From positions 9,381-26,593 of the forward strand of contig WKLE02002391.1 of assembly GCA_014885115.2 (NCBI GenBank): DNA of 17,213 bases, written 5' to 3'. The stretch comes from Asterionellopsis glacialis (taxonomy: Eukaryota > Bacillariophyta > Plagiogrammaphyceae > Rhaphoneidales > Asterionellopsidaceae). Numbering within the stretch: the first letter of the stretch is position 1; each line of letters opens with the position of its first letter. The notes below the pieces were generated by a model, which worked only from the letters and a program-made list of their open reading frames with translations, did no database searches and was not told the origin of the DNA. Positions 1-9,225 of this stretch are shown here, piece after piece. A program made the position numbers and the translations under genes.

Positions 1-137
1 CAATACGACAAACAGGCGTATATGATACAAACTAGTCACTGTAGTATAATAGTGTAGACCCGGATGTAAGTAAGCGGTATTTAAAAGTTAACTTCGTATT
101 TGAAAGATTGTCAGAATGTACTATTTCAACACATGCT
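1..137. other. 3' flank, nothing recognised
   Basis: AT-rich sequence downstream of the minus-strand gene that ends at 138. I see no reading frame, RNA gene or repeat here. It probably holds the 3' untranslated region of that gene. Confidence 0.5.
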
Positions 138-1001
138 TTAGGACTTGGGTACTATACTAGATAGTTTACCAGCTGCTCTTGCTGCCTTGTAACCTTTCAA
201 TACTTGGGATGAACTCATACCTAGTAGTGCGCCACCCATCGTTGTCCCGACTAAGCCAATCCACGAAACAGGCTCCCCTCGTACTTCGTCTAACCCTACA
301 AAAAGACCAACACCAGCAAATCCACCTGATATGATTTGGCAAATGGGGAGGGAGATTAATATGCCTGAATGTCTTCGTACAAAAATTTTGACGTACGCCG
401 GCGCTGTAGCGGCAACAATACCTGCAACAACTGTAGACAAACCAAGTCCAATCGCACTGGTGTAAAAGGAGGCGACCCAGGAAACCATGTAAATATCAGA
501 TAGATACTTTCGTGGGATGCCAACATACTTCACTAAAATGGGTTGAGGATTGCAATTAGCGGCTTCGTCAATTTGATCTTCTTCGTCGCTATCCTTATCA
601 CATTTTACCGAGCATTCGTAGGGTGGAGCAGGCATAAAGCTGATGGCTCCAATCGATATTGTACACATCAGAGCGCCAATGATACCAAATGTGTTTGAGT
701 ACGACCGTAATCGAGAGGAGAGGTCAATATTTTCAGTGGCACTAGCCAATAGTGGAAAAGGATTCAATAAGGGTGGTTCCTTGATGGGGTGACCTATTTT
801 GGTCTCCACCGCGGCATTTGTAAGTGTCTCATCGACTGGTGTAGTTGATGCTATTTTTGTAGATGATTCTGGTTTACCATTTCTAGTTGGATTCTTTGTG
901 GATATTGTATGCTTGTCTTTTGCCGTTGAAAGACGCCGAGGGAAGAAACGGCACCGTATCTGCCGACTCAAGAAGGATTTAGACAAAGATATTGTAGACA
1001 T
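138..1001 (-). CDS. Predicted mitochondrial multi-pass membrane protein, unknown family
   Basis: 287-residue single-exon frame. The frame is open a little further upstream, but the first ATG is at 1001 and a TAG lies in frame before it, so 1001 is the start. The first 30 residues are rich in Ser, Arg and aromatic residues with no acids (SLSKSFLSRQIRCRFFPRR), as expected for a mitochondrial presequence. A polar Thr/Ser/Lys linker follows to about residue 70. After that come roughly four hydrophobic helices: one around FGIIGALMCTISIGAISF, an acidic soluble loop with two Cys (DKDSDEEDQIDE), then Gly/Ala-rich helices to the C-terminus (SGGFAGVGLFVGL, GTTMGGALLGM). I do not recognise the family. 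The glycine-rich helices suggest tight helix packing in an inner membrane; transport or assembly roles are only guesses. It is divergent from the beta-propeller gene at 1684. Confidence 0.8.
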   Translation of the reverse strand: MSTISLSKSFLSRQIRCRFFPRRLSTAKDKHTISTKNPTRNGKPESSTKIASTTPVDETLTNAAVETKIGHPIKEPPLLNPFPLLASATENIDLSSRLRSYSNTFGIIGALMCTISIGAISFMPAPPYECSVKCDKDSDEEDQIDEAANCNPQPILVKYVGIPRKYLSDIYMVSWVASFYTSAIGLGLSTVVAGIVAATAPAYVKIFVRRHSGILISLPICQIISGGFAGVGLFVGLDEVRGEPVSWIGLVGTTMGGALLGMSSSQVLKGYKAARAAGKLSSIVPKS

Positions 1002-1683
1002 CGATAACAATTTCTTGAAGAGAAAGCTTTCAAATATCTAGTGAAAATACGTTTGGTAAATGCGTTGAGGTGAGCTGCACACCAACCTGCTTTATGAAGT
1101 CAATCTATTTCTATGGCCACTGATCCACAATGGGTGTCTTTCTTGGTGGTGCCTGGGTGTATTCTTTGGCTCTTTGCATTTGCAGTCTGCTTTTTCTCTT
1201 CAGTTCGGGTTCTGAAGTTCTGTGTCGGGTGTCGGATCATCATCATGTGTAAAGGTACCGTATCTTGTGTCTGATCCAACATGCTCGATTCTGAATGAAA
1301 TCATAATTAATAAGGGCAATGTTAATCTAAAAATCAAAAAGATTCGTATATGACGTCACCATAAAATAGTACTAAGTAAACTCTTTATTTCGTAAAATAA
1401 CTGTATCCTATATGAATTTATATTTTCGAAGTATTGTCATCAATCACTGGAATGTACCGGTACATGTTGTCCCTGGTAAAATATGAAATAAAGAAAATTT
1501 GCCCACGTCTAGATAAAATGCAGGAACCTGCGTTTGTTCGTCCACCTAAATAGACTTGAGACAAAGCTTTGTTTTTGTCGAGACGGTCGACAAATGTCAA
1601 ATCTTTCACCGCTCAACAGGACCCAACCATTCGGATTCCAGTTCTTGTCAACACGAACATTTTTGTAAAGACAGGCTTCAATC
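1002..1683. promoter_or_regulatory. Divergent intergenic region (about 0.7 kb)
   Basis: This spacer separates two genes transcribed away from each other, so it should contain both promoters. Short open frames here have no coding character. It holds two exact palindromes: TGACGTCA at 1351-1358 and ATGTACCGGTACAT at 1452-1465. No convincing TATA box placement could be assigned. Confidence 0.55.
1351..1358. promoter_or_regulatory. CRE-type palindrome TGACGTCA
   Basis: A perfect eight-base cAMP-response-element palindrome, flanked TATA-TGACGTCA-CCAT. It is 350 bp upstream of the minus-strand start and 326 bp upstream of the plus-strand start. bZIP factors bind this word, and CO2/cAMP-responsive TGACGT elements are documented in diatom carbonic anhydrase promoters. 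Function here is inferred from sequence and position only. Confidence 0.4.
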
Positions 1684-2967
1684 ATGTCCGATCATTACCC
1701 ACTCCGAACAAGAAAAAAGCGTCTTCCTAAAGTTCGTTTGACGCTCTTAGCAATCGCTCTAGGCTACAATTTTCGTAGATTGTTAAGACCTATTCTCCTT
1801 CCGTATGGGAATGCCGTGCGCATGGGTTCGAAAGATCGGCCTGTATTCGGTTCAATTGATTATAACAACGATAGTCTTCAAGGTAAACATGGCAAGCTAT
1901 CCAAGATTTATGAAAGAGTTCCAGATGGTCGTCAACCACTCATAAAGGGACCAGAAACTGTCATTTTTGGAAAGGACCATACCATGTATGTTACTACAGA
2001 AGATTCCAGACTTTTGTCATTGACAGATATTCAAGAAGAAAAGGAAGATGAGAATGGTGTCAAGATATTAACGGCTAAAACTACAGAAGTTGCTCATTTG
2101 GGTTTCGGGCGTCCTTTAGGTGGAGCTTTTACCAAGGATGGCAATACATTGTATATTAGTGACGTTGTGTTAGGGTTGATTCGTGTCAATGATTTCAAAT
2201 CAAAAAAGGCAAAAGTTGAATTAGTTGCATCTCGAGTAAAGGTTGATGACGAATGGTCACCAATTACATTTGCTGATGATGTCACTATTGGTCCAAAGAC
2301 GGGGATGGTTTACTTTTCGGATGCTTCTGACCTTTTTCCGGAACGTGATGTAGGAAAGACAGCATGGGACCCCATGTATATGTCAAAGATTGATTGCTCA
2401 CGAGGTAAAGGTACGGGTAGACTTCTCCGGTATGACCCAAGTACAGATGATGTTGACGTCCTTGCGGATGGGATCTTTTTCGCCAATGGAGTTACAGTTG
2501 ACAAGGATGAAACATTCATTATGGTATCTGAAACATTCCAATCACGTGCTTTAAAGTATTATCTTGAAGGCGAAAAAAAGGGAACCGTTGAGGTGATGGC
2601 TGATAAATTTCCCGGTTATCCAGATGGTGCCGACTGTACGTCAACGAGTGGGATGTGTTATGTACCATTGGCGTCCAGTATTCCACCTGTTGTTAGATTT
2701 ATATTCAGTATGCCACATCCTATTGATATGATACTTCGAGCATTCGTGATGATGTTACCTAAAAAATTCCTTCCCGAGGTAGTTCCGTATGGTGGCATTG
2801 TTGAAATATCACCAGGCGATTCAAGTACTTGTGGTCAAGTCACAAGAATCATTCAAGATCCAACGGGTAAAGATATTGGTTTGATTACTGGGGTAACATT
2901 CCATCAAGGAAAGATTTATTTGGGATCTCTTCACAATGATTTTGTAGGAGTGTATGACTTGGACTAA
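1684..2967 (+). CDS. Strictosidine synthase-like / APMAP-like beta-propeller protein
   Basis: 427 residues, one exon. Residues 1-45 are basic, then hydrophobic (RKKRLPKVRLTLLAIALGYNF), looking like a signal anchor. The rest is a six-bladed beta-propeller of the SMP-30/gluconolactonase/strictosidine synthase superfamily: GRPLGGAFTKDGNTLYISD (142-160), FADDVTIGPKTGMVYFSDAS (196-215), GRLLRYDPSTDDVDVLADG (245-263), FFANGVTVDKDETFIMVSET (265-284), FPGYPDGADCTS (309-320) and ITGVTFHQGKIYLGSLHND (401-419) are the family's blade signatures. Length fits APMAP and plant strictosidine synthase-like proteins. True strictosidine synthases make alkaloids; algal and animal relatives are thought to be ester or lactone hydrolases (arylesterase-like). 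So hydrolase activity is likely, and alkaloid synthesis is not implied. Probable location: ER or plasma membrane, propeller outside the cytosol. Confidence 0.9.
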   Translation: MSDHYPLRTRKKRLPKVRLTLLAIALGYNFRRLLRPILLPYGNAVRMGSKDRPVFGSIDYNNDSLQGKHGKLSKIYERVPDGRQPLIKGPETVIFGKDHTMYVTTEDSRLLSLTDIQEEKEDENGVKILTAKTTEVAHLGFGRPLGGAFTKDGNTLYISDVVLGLIRVNDFKSKKAKVELVASRVKVDDEWSPITFADDVTIGPKTGMVYFSDASDLFPERDVGKTAWDPMYMSKIDCSRGKGTGRLLRYDPSTDDVDVLADGIFFANGVTVDKDETFIMVSETFQSRALKYYLEGEKKGTVEVMADKFPGYPDGADCTSTSGMCYVPLASSIPPVVRFIFSMPHPIDMILRAFVMMLPKKFLPEVVPYGGIVEISPGDSSTCGQVTRIIQDPTGKDIGLITGVTFHQGKIYLGSLHNDFVGVYDLD

Positions 2968-3334
2968 ATTAAAACGAAAGAATAATCAATAATTTTTTCA
3001 GTGCGTGTCTCTAACATTTTGTCGATTAGGATTATGTTTTTAATTGGATCATCAACTATTCCGTAATGTCATTTGCAGCGGAAAAATAAAAGAATTCTTG
3101 AAGTTTTTTAAGTCAGTATTTGCCACCAAACTCGTAGGGACTGTTAAAGTACCACCAACCCAAAGAAAATTTCTCTTTTTACATACTATTATCTAGGAAC
3201 TAGCATAGAAGAAAAGATGGAAAGAAAAAGAAGAAACATTTGAAACTATACGTGTATTATTATTATAAGCCTAACAAAGAATGTTGAGGATGAAATGTAC
3301 TGTATATGGGATAAGAAAACAAAAGCAACAATAA
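2968..3334. other. Convergent spacer, 3' untranslated regions
   Basis: Lies between two genes that end towards each other, so both polyadenylation regions are expected here. AATAAA-like words occur around 3083-3091. AT-rich, with no coding frame and no repeat of note. Confidence 0.5.
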
Positions 3335-4400
3335 TTAAATTGTTTTCTTGCTACCAAATCCCATTTCTCCCATTTCCATGTGATTAGCACCGCCACCACC
3401 ACCTAATTCATCATCTTCAGGGTCATCTAACAAACTTCGATGTTCATGTGCAGCACCACCAAGAGCTGTTGCATTTCCTCCTCCACCACCATGTTGATGC
3501 CTCTTTGCATTAAAATTTGCAGCAAAAAGTTGTAATTTCTTTTTGGCTTCCGTTCCCAATTCTTTAGTTTTACGGAGTATGTATTTTTTCAATTTTGAAC
3601 ATATAGTATGATTGCAATATATTAGTGTTAGTTGAGCTACAAATACAAGAATATATGAAATTGAACGCAAAGAAAAAATATCATTCTGGCATTAACAAAA
3701 CAGAATATAATATATACTTACCACCAATTTTGTCCAAAACTTGTTTTCCGTGTACTTGTAGGTCGGGACCATGTCCAGGTCGTCTTGCCGAAGCTGCTCC
3801 TGCACCAGTGGGCATTTCTCCAACTCGACCAGCATTATTACCGGCACCACGGGGACCTCTCGTAAGATGAGCAAATTGTGGATTCCTTGCTAATTCTTGT
3901 GAAAACAATTCATCTTGCAACATGCGTGCCAATCTTTCATCTTCATCCATGCTTGCACTTCCTGCTCCAGTGCCTCCTCCTGCAGCTGGCGTATAGCCAG
4001 GAATACGAAGAAAGTCAGAAGGGAGATCTGTAGGTGTTCCATGACCATTAGTTTGAGATTTTGAGGATGATGGTGCACTGCGAGCGCCGCCTACGCCTGA
4101 TGGGGCATCTCTTCCTGGACGTACAGATGGTGTAGGACGACCACTACGTTGTTGTTCCTCATTTGCTAATTGCCTTGCCAATTCTTCGTCCAAACTGACA
4201 TCTGCAGGTGGGGCTTTGCCTTTTTTCAAATTCTCAATTAATACCTGAGGATCACCATCACCGTGTCCCAATACAGATTCAACTGTATTTTCCATGTGTC
4301 CTTCATGATGACGAAGTACTAAATCTAACGTATCTCGAGTCCATGGAGCTCCAAACATGGATGTCAATGTGGACAACGCTTCTTCGTATGTGATTGCCAT
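3335..4400 (-). CDS. CUE-domain (ubiquitin-binding) protein, two exons
   Basis: Exon 1 runs 4400-3722 with ATG at 4400. A strong donor (GGTG|GTAAGTATA) begins the intron at 3721. Two acceptors keep the frame. TTTGTAG gives exon 2 as 3636-3335, an 85-bp intron and 326 residues. AACTAAAG gives 3561-3335, a 160-bp intron and 301 residues. The first has the better pyrimidine tract, the second the more protein-like junction. Residues about 6-45 (LTSMFGAPWTRDTLDLVLRH...) match the CUE fold, a three-helix ubiquitin-binding module. Two similar acidic helices follow, DEELARQLANEEQ and DEDERLARMLQDELF, reminiscent of motifs in CUE/UIM proteins. The centre is Gly/Ser/Pro-rich and disordered; the C-terminus has a basic amphipathic helix (GTEAKKKLQLFAANFN) and poly-Gly runs. 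Role in ubiquitin-dependent trafficking or degradation is inferred. Divergent from the next gene. Confidence 0.82.
3637..3721 (-). other. Intron of the CUE-domain gene
   Basis: GTAAGTATA donor at 3721 and TTTGTAG acceptor ending at 3637, phase 1. The upstream exon would read through into AT-rich sequence and soon terminate if not spliced. The alternative acceptor ends at 3562. Confidence 0.6.
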
Positions 4401-4834
4401 GATGAGATCTCAATAATGATAATGATGATTTGTCAATAATGGCAGTTCACTCGTACTCACAATCAACTTTTGACACTACAGTATTCAAAGTGGTTGTAAA
4501 CTCTCTGCTGCAGCACCACCACCAACAAGATATTGTTGCTGTCTCGCGCTTACAATAATTTATTACCGTACTAGAAGTATGATTGATCGAATCAAAAGAG
4601 CCCCGCGGGACTTGTTGCATGTAGTTTAGTATGCGAGTGTGTCGTGTTCTGTTGGACTCTGAACTGGGAAGCTGAGTACGAGCTTGTACAGTCAGTACGT
4701 ACAGTATCCCGCGGTTCTTCTTTTTTTCCCCTGTTCCCTTGCGTTTGTCGGGCGGAAGGTCGAGGGTGCGTCTTGGTTCCTCGGATGGCTTCAGAAGTAT
4801 TCGCTACCGTTGAATTTGTATGTATTTCTACACA
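4401..4834. promoter_or_regulatory. Divergent promoter region
   Basis: 434 bp between the start of the CUE gene (minus) and the first plausible start on the plus strand (4835). Short overlapping open frames here lack coding character. I see no clear core promoter element. It is somewhat GC-richer around 4600-4800, which may be the leader of the plus-strand transcript. Confidence 0.45.
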
Positions 4835-5307
4835 ATGAGCGACAAAAAGATTCAAGATCTCGGACCAAAGGATCTTCACCTAACTGTCCGTCATCCAATA
4901 TTCCCTTCTGATGTAATTAGAAATAGAGCTATTGGATACATGTTTTTTCTGCGCGTGTATTCATCCGCAACGACGGTGACAGAACGCATCGAGGGTCAGA
5001 TTAAAAATACATACGGTTGTACGTATACCCTGTATGTATTGTACGCATGTAAGACGATTTTTCTTTTTTTTGGTTTCTCAACCATCACGAACTTGACGAA
5101 CAACAAGACAATCTTCCTTTCCACTTTCATCTGTTTGTTCTCATATCTACACCTTGAGGTGCTTTGAACATCACCCTGTTGACAAGAGCCTTTTTGTTTG
5201 CATATTGCACTTGGTCGTATTGTGGTGCTCTTCACGGTTGGTGGTCATATTTTTACATCACCAACGAAAAGAAGGCAACGTCGCACTGCATACCGATAGA
5301 AAATTGA
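4835..5307 (+). CDS. Tentative small two-exon membrane protein, unknown
   Basis: Weakly supported model. ATG at 4835 sits in a good context (CACAATGAG) and opens MSDKKIQDLGPKDLHLTVRH, a hydrophilic stretch with balanced composition. The frame soon turns into sequence without coding character. A second stretch, 5159-5307, begins right after a pyrimidine-rich acceptor (ACACCTTGAG) and reads ALNITLLTRAFLFAYCTWSY, then GALHGWWSYFYITNEKK and a TGA at 5305-5307. It looks like one or two membrane segments. The acceptor needs a phase-1 donor; GTAAGA at 5049 (110-bp intron) and GTCAGA at 4995 (164-bp intron) both fit, giving about 100-120 residues. All introns of the next gene are also phase 1. An alternative is that this is only the long leader of the downstream gene, whose ATG is 40 bp further on. 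Confidence 0.35.
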
Positions 5308-5347
5308 AGATTTTGGGGAGACTCACCAAGCCTTCCTCCCTCTTCAA

Positions 5348-7090
5348 ATGAGCGATCCTTCTGTGCATAGTGATTCGCATCAACGAAACACAACTAATGG
5401 TGGAGACCAAATTTCTTCCTATCAGAATACTGCCATACCTACTGTTACACGTAGGTTATCTCAATTAAATAATGATAATACTACACGAATATCTTTTTCA
5501 GACGAGAATCATGACGACGACCCAAAAGTAGGAGGAGGAGGAGGAGGTACCGCTCAACGTCATCCAATTCCACAAGAAGATAGCTTACGTCAAGTCATTG
5601 GAAAAGGTATGCATACAGTTTCAGATATTATCAATGATAACATTATTGCAGCACGATATGCAACAGTAGCATCCATTGTTCTTTTATCTGCCTATGGTAT
5701 CTCTAGAACACCACTTTTCTTTCGATACAAAACGGTTTCCGAAATACCAGGTGAGTACAATACGTACTGTAGTCTCCATGCAGAGGGTTTTAATTTTAAA
5801 CTTTTGTTCGTCCACACTGACGTATATAACATATGTCATGATGTTTCAAAATAGTACTCAATCAAGTTGTTTCGGTCTATCTCTCTTGATACAGCTTCTT
5901 TTTTTACGAGTCGTAGAAGCATCCATGGACGTATCATTCGAGTGGTTGAAAATAAAAACAACATATCAGGGACTGTTGGTACGTTCAAGAAGAAGCTTAT
6001 TATGCCATGCAACATAACTTTTGAAAATTCTATATCATTGTAACCTTTCATCATTTACATTTTGCTTATCTTACGCACTAGATTTTGAAACATACAATCC
6101 TATCCACCTTTCTTTCTTATCTTCTCTATCAAATAGATAATAGCATTGACAAACCAATAGTTTGTTTGATACGCCATTCGTCTCCTATGGGGCGTTTATT
6201 AAATCGTTCCGCATTTGATGTTTTACATCGAGCTAGTCCCGCTGCAGCTGTTGGTAAACGAATGGAAGATGATGATCTTTTACAAGTAGAAATTGGTAAG
6301 ATATTTTTGTGTTGTTGTGTTAATCCTACCTGCAATACAAGGAGCTATCAACAAAAATAGCATAATTATGCATTCCATAATTTTCTCCAAATATTAACAC
6401 AATTGCGTACATGTTTATTATTTCGTGTTTTCATCTTTTATTTGGGGCGAGGTGGGTTTAGCTGGTGTAAAGGAACCACCATATTATCAAGTACCAACAC
6501 ATTTAGAACAACCAGGTGAATGGTTACATCGTTTGGCAAAACATCGTGTTCCTGTGAAATGTGAATTATTGGCACGTCGTGTTAAACTACAACCAACGTC
6601 CAATCGATTAAAAGATGCATTGCCAGACATACATGATACACACAATAGAATAGAAGAAAGCCGTAACCCTGAAGAACAAATTGCTGTTTGTCGGATTCGA
6701 TACAGACCACCGTATGCCAGTGGTGGTGGTAGTGGTGGACTTATCCAACAACTTTTTCGTACCGATATAGCATCTACCTTGGTTCGTAATGGGCGTGCAT
6801 CTGTTTTGTCTAGTGGTATGTTTATCTCAGATGAAAAGGAAGGCTTGTCAGCATCTTCATCGGCTGGGCGGCGACAAACTGTGGATGCTAGTACAAGCTT
6901 ATCCGATTTGAGAAAAGATGCTACATACTTGGAAAAATTAGGAATAGAAGAGTTTGAAGCTGTCAAAGAAAGTAAAGGAATGTGGGCTGATCCAAATGTT
7001 CGAGAAAGTCAAAAAGATTTAGTTGATGAAGCAAAGTTTGAAAAAACAGCTACAATTCTACAGAAACTATGGCGTTGGTTAAGAGGATGA
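5348..7090 (+). CDS. C3orf33-like protein, membrane anchor plus SNase-like domain, four exons
   Basis: Exons 5348-5750, 5895-5978, 6137-6295 and 6462-7090 splice at GTGAGT/TACAG, GTACGT/AATAG and GTAAGA/TTTAG, all phase 1, to a 424-residue protein. Residues 1-80 are polar with a poly-Gly run. A single membrane helix lies near 103-118 (RYATVASIVLLSAYGIS). The core matches animal C3orf33 in order: SEIP then a HGRIIRVVENK strand (SDIP...RGRLRRITEN in human), LLQVEIAGVKEP (LLVKLAGVE), a GEWLHRLAKHRVP helix, VRNGRASVL, and EEFEAVKESKGMW, the staphylococcal-nuclease-like ending. Human C3orf33 has been reported as a mitochondrial inner-membrane organiser (MISO); its SNase-like fold is thought to be inactive. 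The diatom protein is longer at the N-terminus and has insertions in the core. Mitochondrial location is inferred from homology. Confidence 0.85.
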
Positions 7091-7666
7091 TTGACCAATA
7101 TTGTACGCGAGTTTGTTCTCAATAGATCTGAACTCACCAGAGTTAACTTAGAGAGAATAAGAAAATAGTTGTCTATAAATTTAAAAAAATAAAGTAAGTC
7201 TCGCCTCATTAGCGTATTTCATCTTTCTAAAATCGATTCATTTTGGATAGCATCCCTTGCCTTTACATTGACATCGATTTGCATAGAGCGCCGGGAAATC
7301 AAAATTTAACATGTGTGTAATCTGGCGATAAAAAGTGGTCGAAGATTCGCGTGTATCCTACTATGTACCGGTAGATCTAGTCCAACGTCCAACCATCTGA
7401 TCTCTGATAGCTGCTGATACAACACGTATAATATTTCTACTAGAGGTAATCGTCTGAACCTGAAGGTGATGGTGGGAATAAGAATCGGTACCGGTAACAG
7501 TACAGACTGTATCTAAGGCGTTCTTCACTAACAGTAGAATGCAAAAAAGAACCTTTTGTAGGACGAAGATCTGAGACGGGGATAATGAGAACCCCACGTC
7601 CTCACTCATCTCCCGTCGCTGTCTCTAGGTCCTAGGTCCTAGGTCCTAGGTCCTAGACTACCGACC
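7091..7666. promoter_or_regulatory. Spacer and promoter of the DGAT2-like gene
   Basis: Head-to-tail spacer of 576 bp. The first part, with AATAAA near 7185, should be the 3' end of the upstream gene. The second part should hold the promoter of the acyltransferase gene. It contains two copies of the palindrome TACCGGTA (7366-7373 and 7489-7496) and ends with the CTAGGTC tandem repeat. A minus-strand open frame at 7361-7609 lacks coding character. Confidence 0.45.
7625..7656. repeat. Tandem heptamer CTAGGTC, four and a half copies
   Basis: Four perfect units of CTAGGTC (7625-7652) and a partial CTAG end 10 bp before the ATG at 7667. Each junction creates CCTAGG, so the array is rich in dyad symmetry and could fold in the transcript leader. 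GGTCCTA words related to this unit recur in the spacers at 11-15 kb. Confidence 0.9.
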
Positions 7667-8949
7667 ATGACGGAGCAGTACTACAAATTTGACGTCGGTA
7701 AACTCCCAGATGAGCTCTATCGCCCTGAAATCCCTGTGGAAAAGTGGCTTGCAACATGTGAAAGTACAAAGGAAGCTACCTTTCCGAAAGATTCTTTGAA
7801 TCGTGTCATTCCCATCACTTGGGATGTTGAGCTTGAGCGAATTGTTGGAATCTCTCTATATATGGCCGGAAATGTATTTCCCTTTCTGATTTTGCCATTA
7901 GCTGGGCTCTATACTTTTGCTCCTACTTGCCGATTTTTCGTTCGTTATATCTGCGCGTATGTTGCTGTTCTTGCTTTTGTTGAATATCTAGTGTTTTATC
8001 CATGGTTGAGGCGAAAGTATAAACAGGTTGAGACAAGTGCTAGCGATGATGCTATGAGAAGTAGCCAATATGCTCCCACTGAAAGAAACAACACCAAGTA
8101 TTTATCAATGAGCTTTGTTTGGCCAAAGTCTTTGCATCGTCCTGCTATGGAAAGCACGCCATTAATCTACTGCATTGTGCCCCATTCCGCTGCTCCCTTT
8201 GGGATTACTGCGTATCCACTATGGTCCAAGCTCTTTAATGGCAGACTCTGTAGGTGGACCGCTGCTCCTATTGTATTAAAGATTCCCATTGTTGGAGATC
8301 TTGTGAAAAAAATTGGATATATTCCTGCTAAAACAAAGAGTATTGTGGAAACATTGACGAAAAAAGAACAGAATGTTGGAATAATTCTAGACGGTATCGC
8401 TGGTATGTTCCACCAATCGCACTACGAAGAAAGGGCATATTTGAAAAAACGTAAAAAGATTGTACAGATTGCATTAGAAACAGGTACTCCTATTGTGCCG
8501 GTGTATGGGTTTGGGTAAGTTGTGAGATTGCCTTTGTTTCTAGCGACAATCGATCTTCCATCCTTCTTAATGACATCATCAAAATTATCAAGTCACCAGT
8601 CGACTCATATCCTCATATTTGCTCAATTTCATTGATTAAATACGTCACCAGACACACAAATATGTATACAGTGGTGGTAGATCCGTTTGGATTCTTGGAA
8701 AAGCTCTCAAATATATTTGGGGCATCGCTTACACCCTTTTTCGGGAGGTTCGGCTGGTTTTTAGGCCCCCCGAGGAGATCTCCAATTGTCGTCTGTCTCG
8801 GAGACCCTGTAAAGTGTCCAAAAATTGCAAGTCCTTCTCAAGAACAAATCGATGAATATCATGGACAAATGTTGGATGCTTTTCAGAAGGTTTTTGAAAC
8901 ACACAAGGCAGCATACGGTTGGAGCAATAAAAAATTAAAAATTGTATAA
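7667..8949 (+). CDS. DGAT2-family acyltransferase, two exons
   Basis: Exon 1 is 7667-8514, exon 2 is 8652-8949; the 137-bp intron (GTAAGT...CACCAG, phase 2) splits the glycine of the GFGHTNMY motif. The product has 381 residues. DGAT2 enzymes move an acyl group from acyl-CoA to diacylglycerol (or related acceptors) in the ER membrane, the last step of triacylglycerol synthesis. Two hydrophobic segments (about 58-85 and 91-113) form the usual membrane hairpin. The active-site region reads IYCIVPHSAAPFGITAYP (167-184); canonical members have HPHG. The His-173 is kept, but the first His and the Gly are replaced. KKRKKIVQIALETGTPIVPV (260-279) followed by YGFGH matches the family block RKGF..A...G..LVP...FGE. 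The family assignment is firm, but the acceptor (diacylglycerol, monoacylglycerol or alcohol) cannot be told. It is convergent with the elongase gene. Confidence 0.92.
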
Positions 8950-9225
8950 AGTTAACTGAAATATTTTTCTTTACTTTTGAACTTTGCCACACTGAATTTT
9001 GCTCTTGCGCTTTTTGGTAAGTCTGCAATTTTGAGAATGCTGAAAAATATTGTAGGTGATAGGATTCTAGAGTGTATAATGCTTATCCCAGTAAGGTTTA
9101 GCCAAGTAGAGTGCACGGTTGGATATAAGCAATCCCTCTTTGTATGCCAAGCTTGGTGGTGTTCAAACTAAATGATGCTGGACTGTAGGATTTAGGGTCT
9201 AGTCTCTAGGACCTAGGCTAGAGGT
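8950..9225. other. Spacer downstream of the DGAT2-like gene
   Basis: 276 bp with no convincing gene; a short open frame from 8977 has random composition. Around 9186-9228 it carries a cluster of TAGGGTCTAG, CTAGGACCTAGG and CTAGAGGTCTA words, related to the CTAGGTC heptamer upstream of the same gene. Confidence 0.45.

Noticed and set aside
6487..6966. Minus-strand open frame of 159 codons
   Set aside because: Entirely antisense to the last exon of the C3orf33-like gene, which has clear homology; an antisense shadow.
7361..7609. Minus-strand open frame of 82 codons upstream of the DGAT2-like gene
   Set aside because: Random composition, no conserved motif, and it covers the expected promoter.
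8977..9171. Plus-strand open frame after the DGAT2-like gene
   Set aside because: Random composition with no homology signal; likely 3' spacer.
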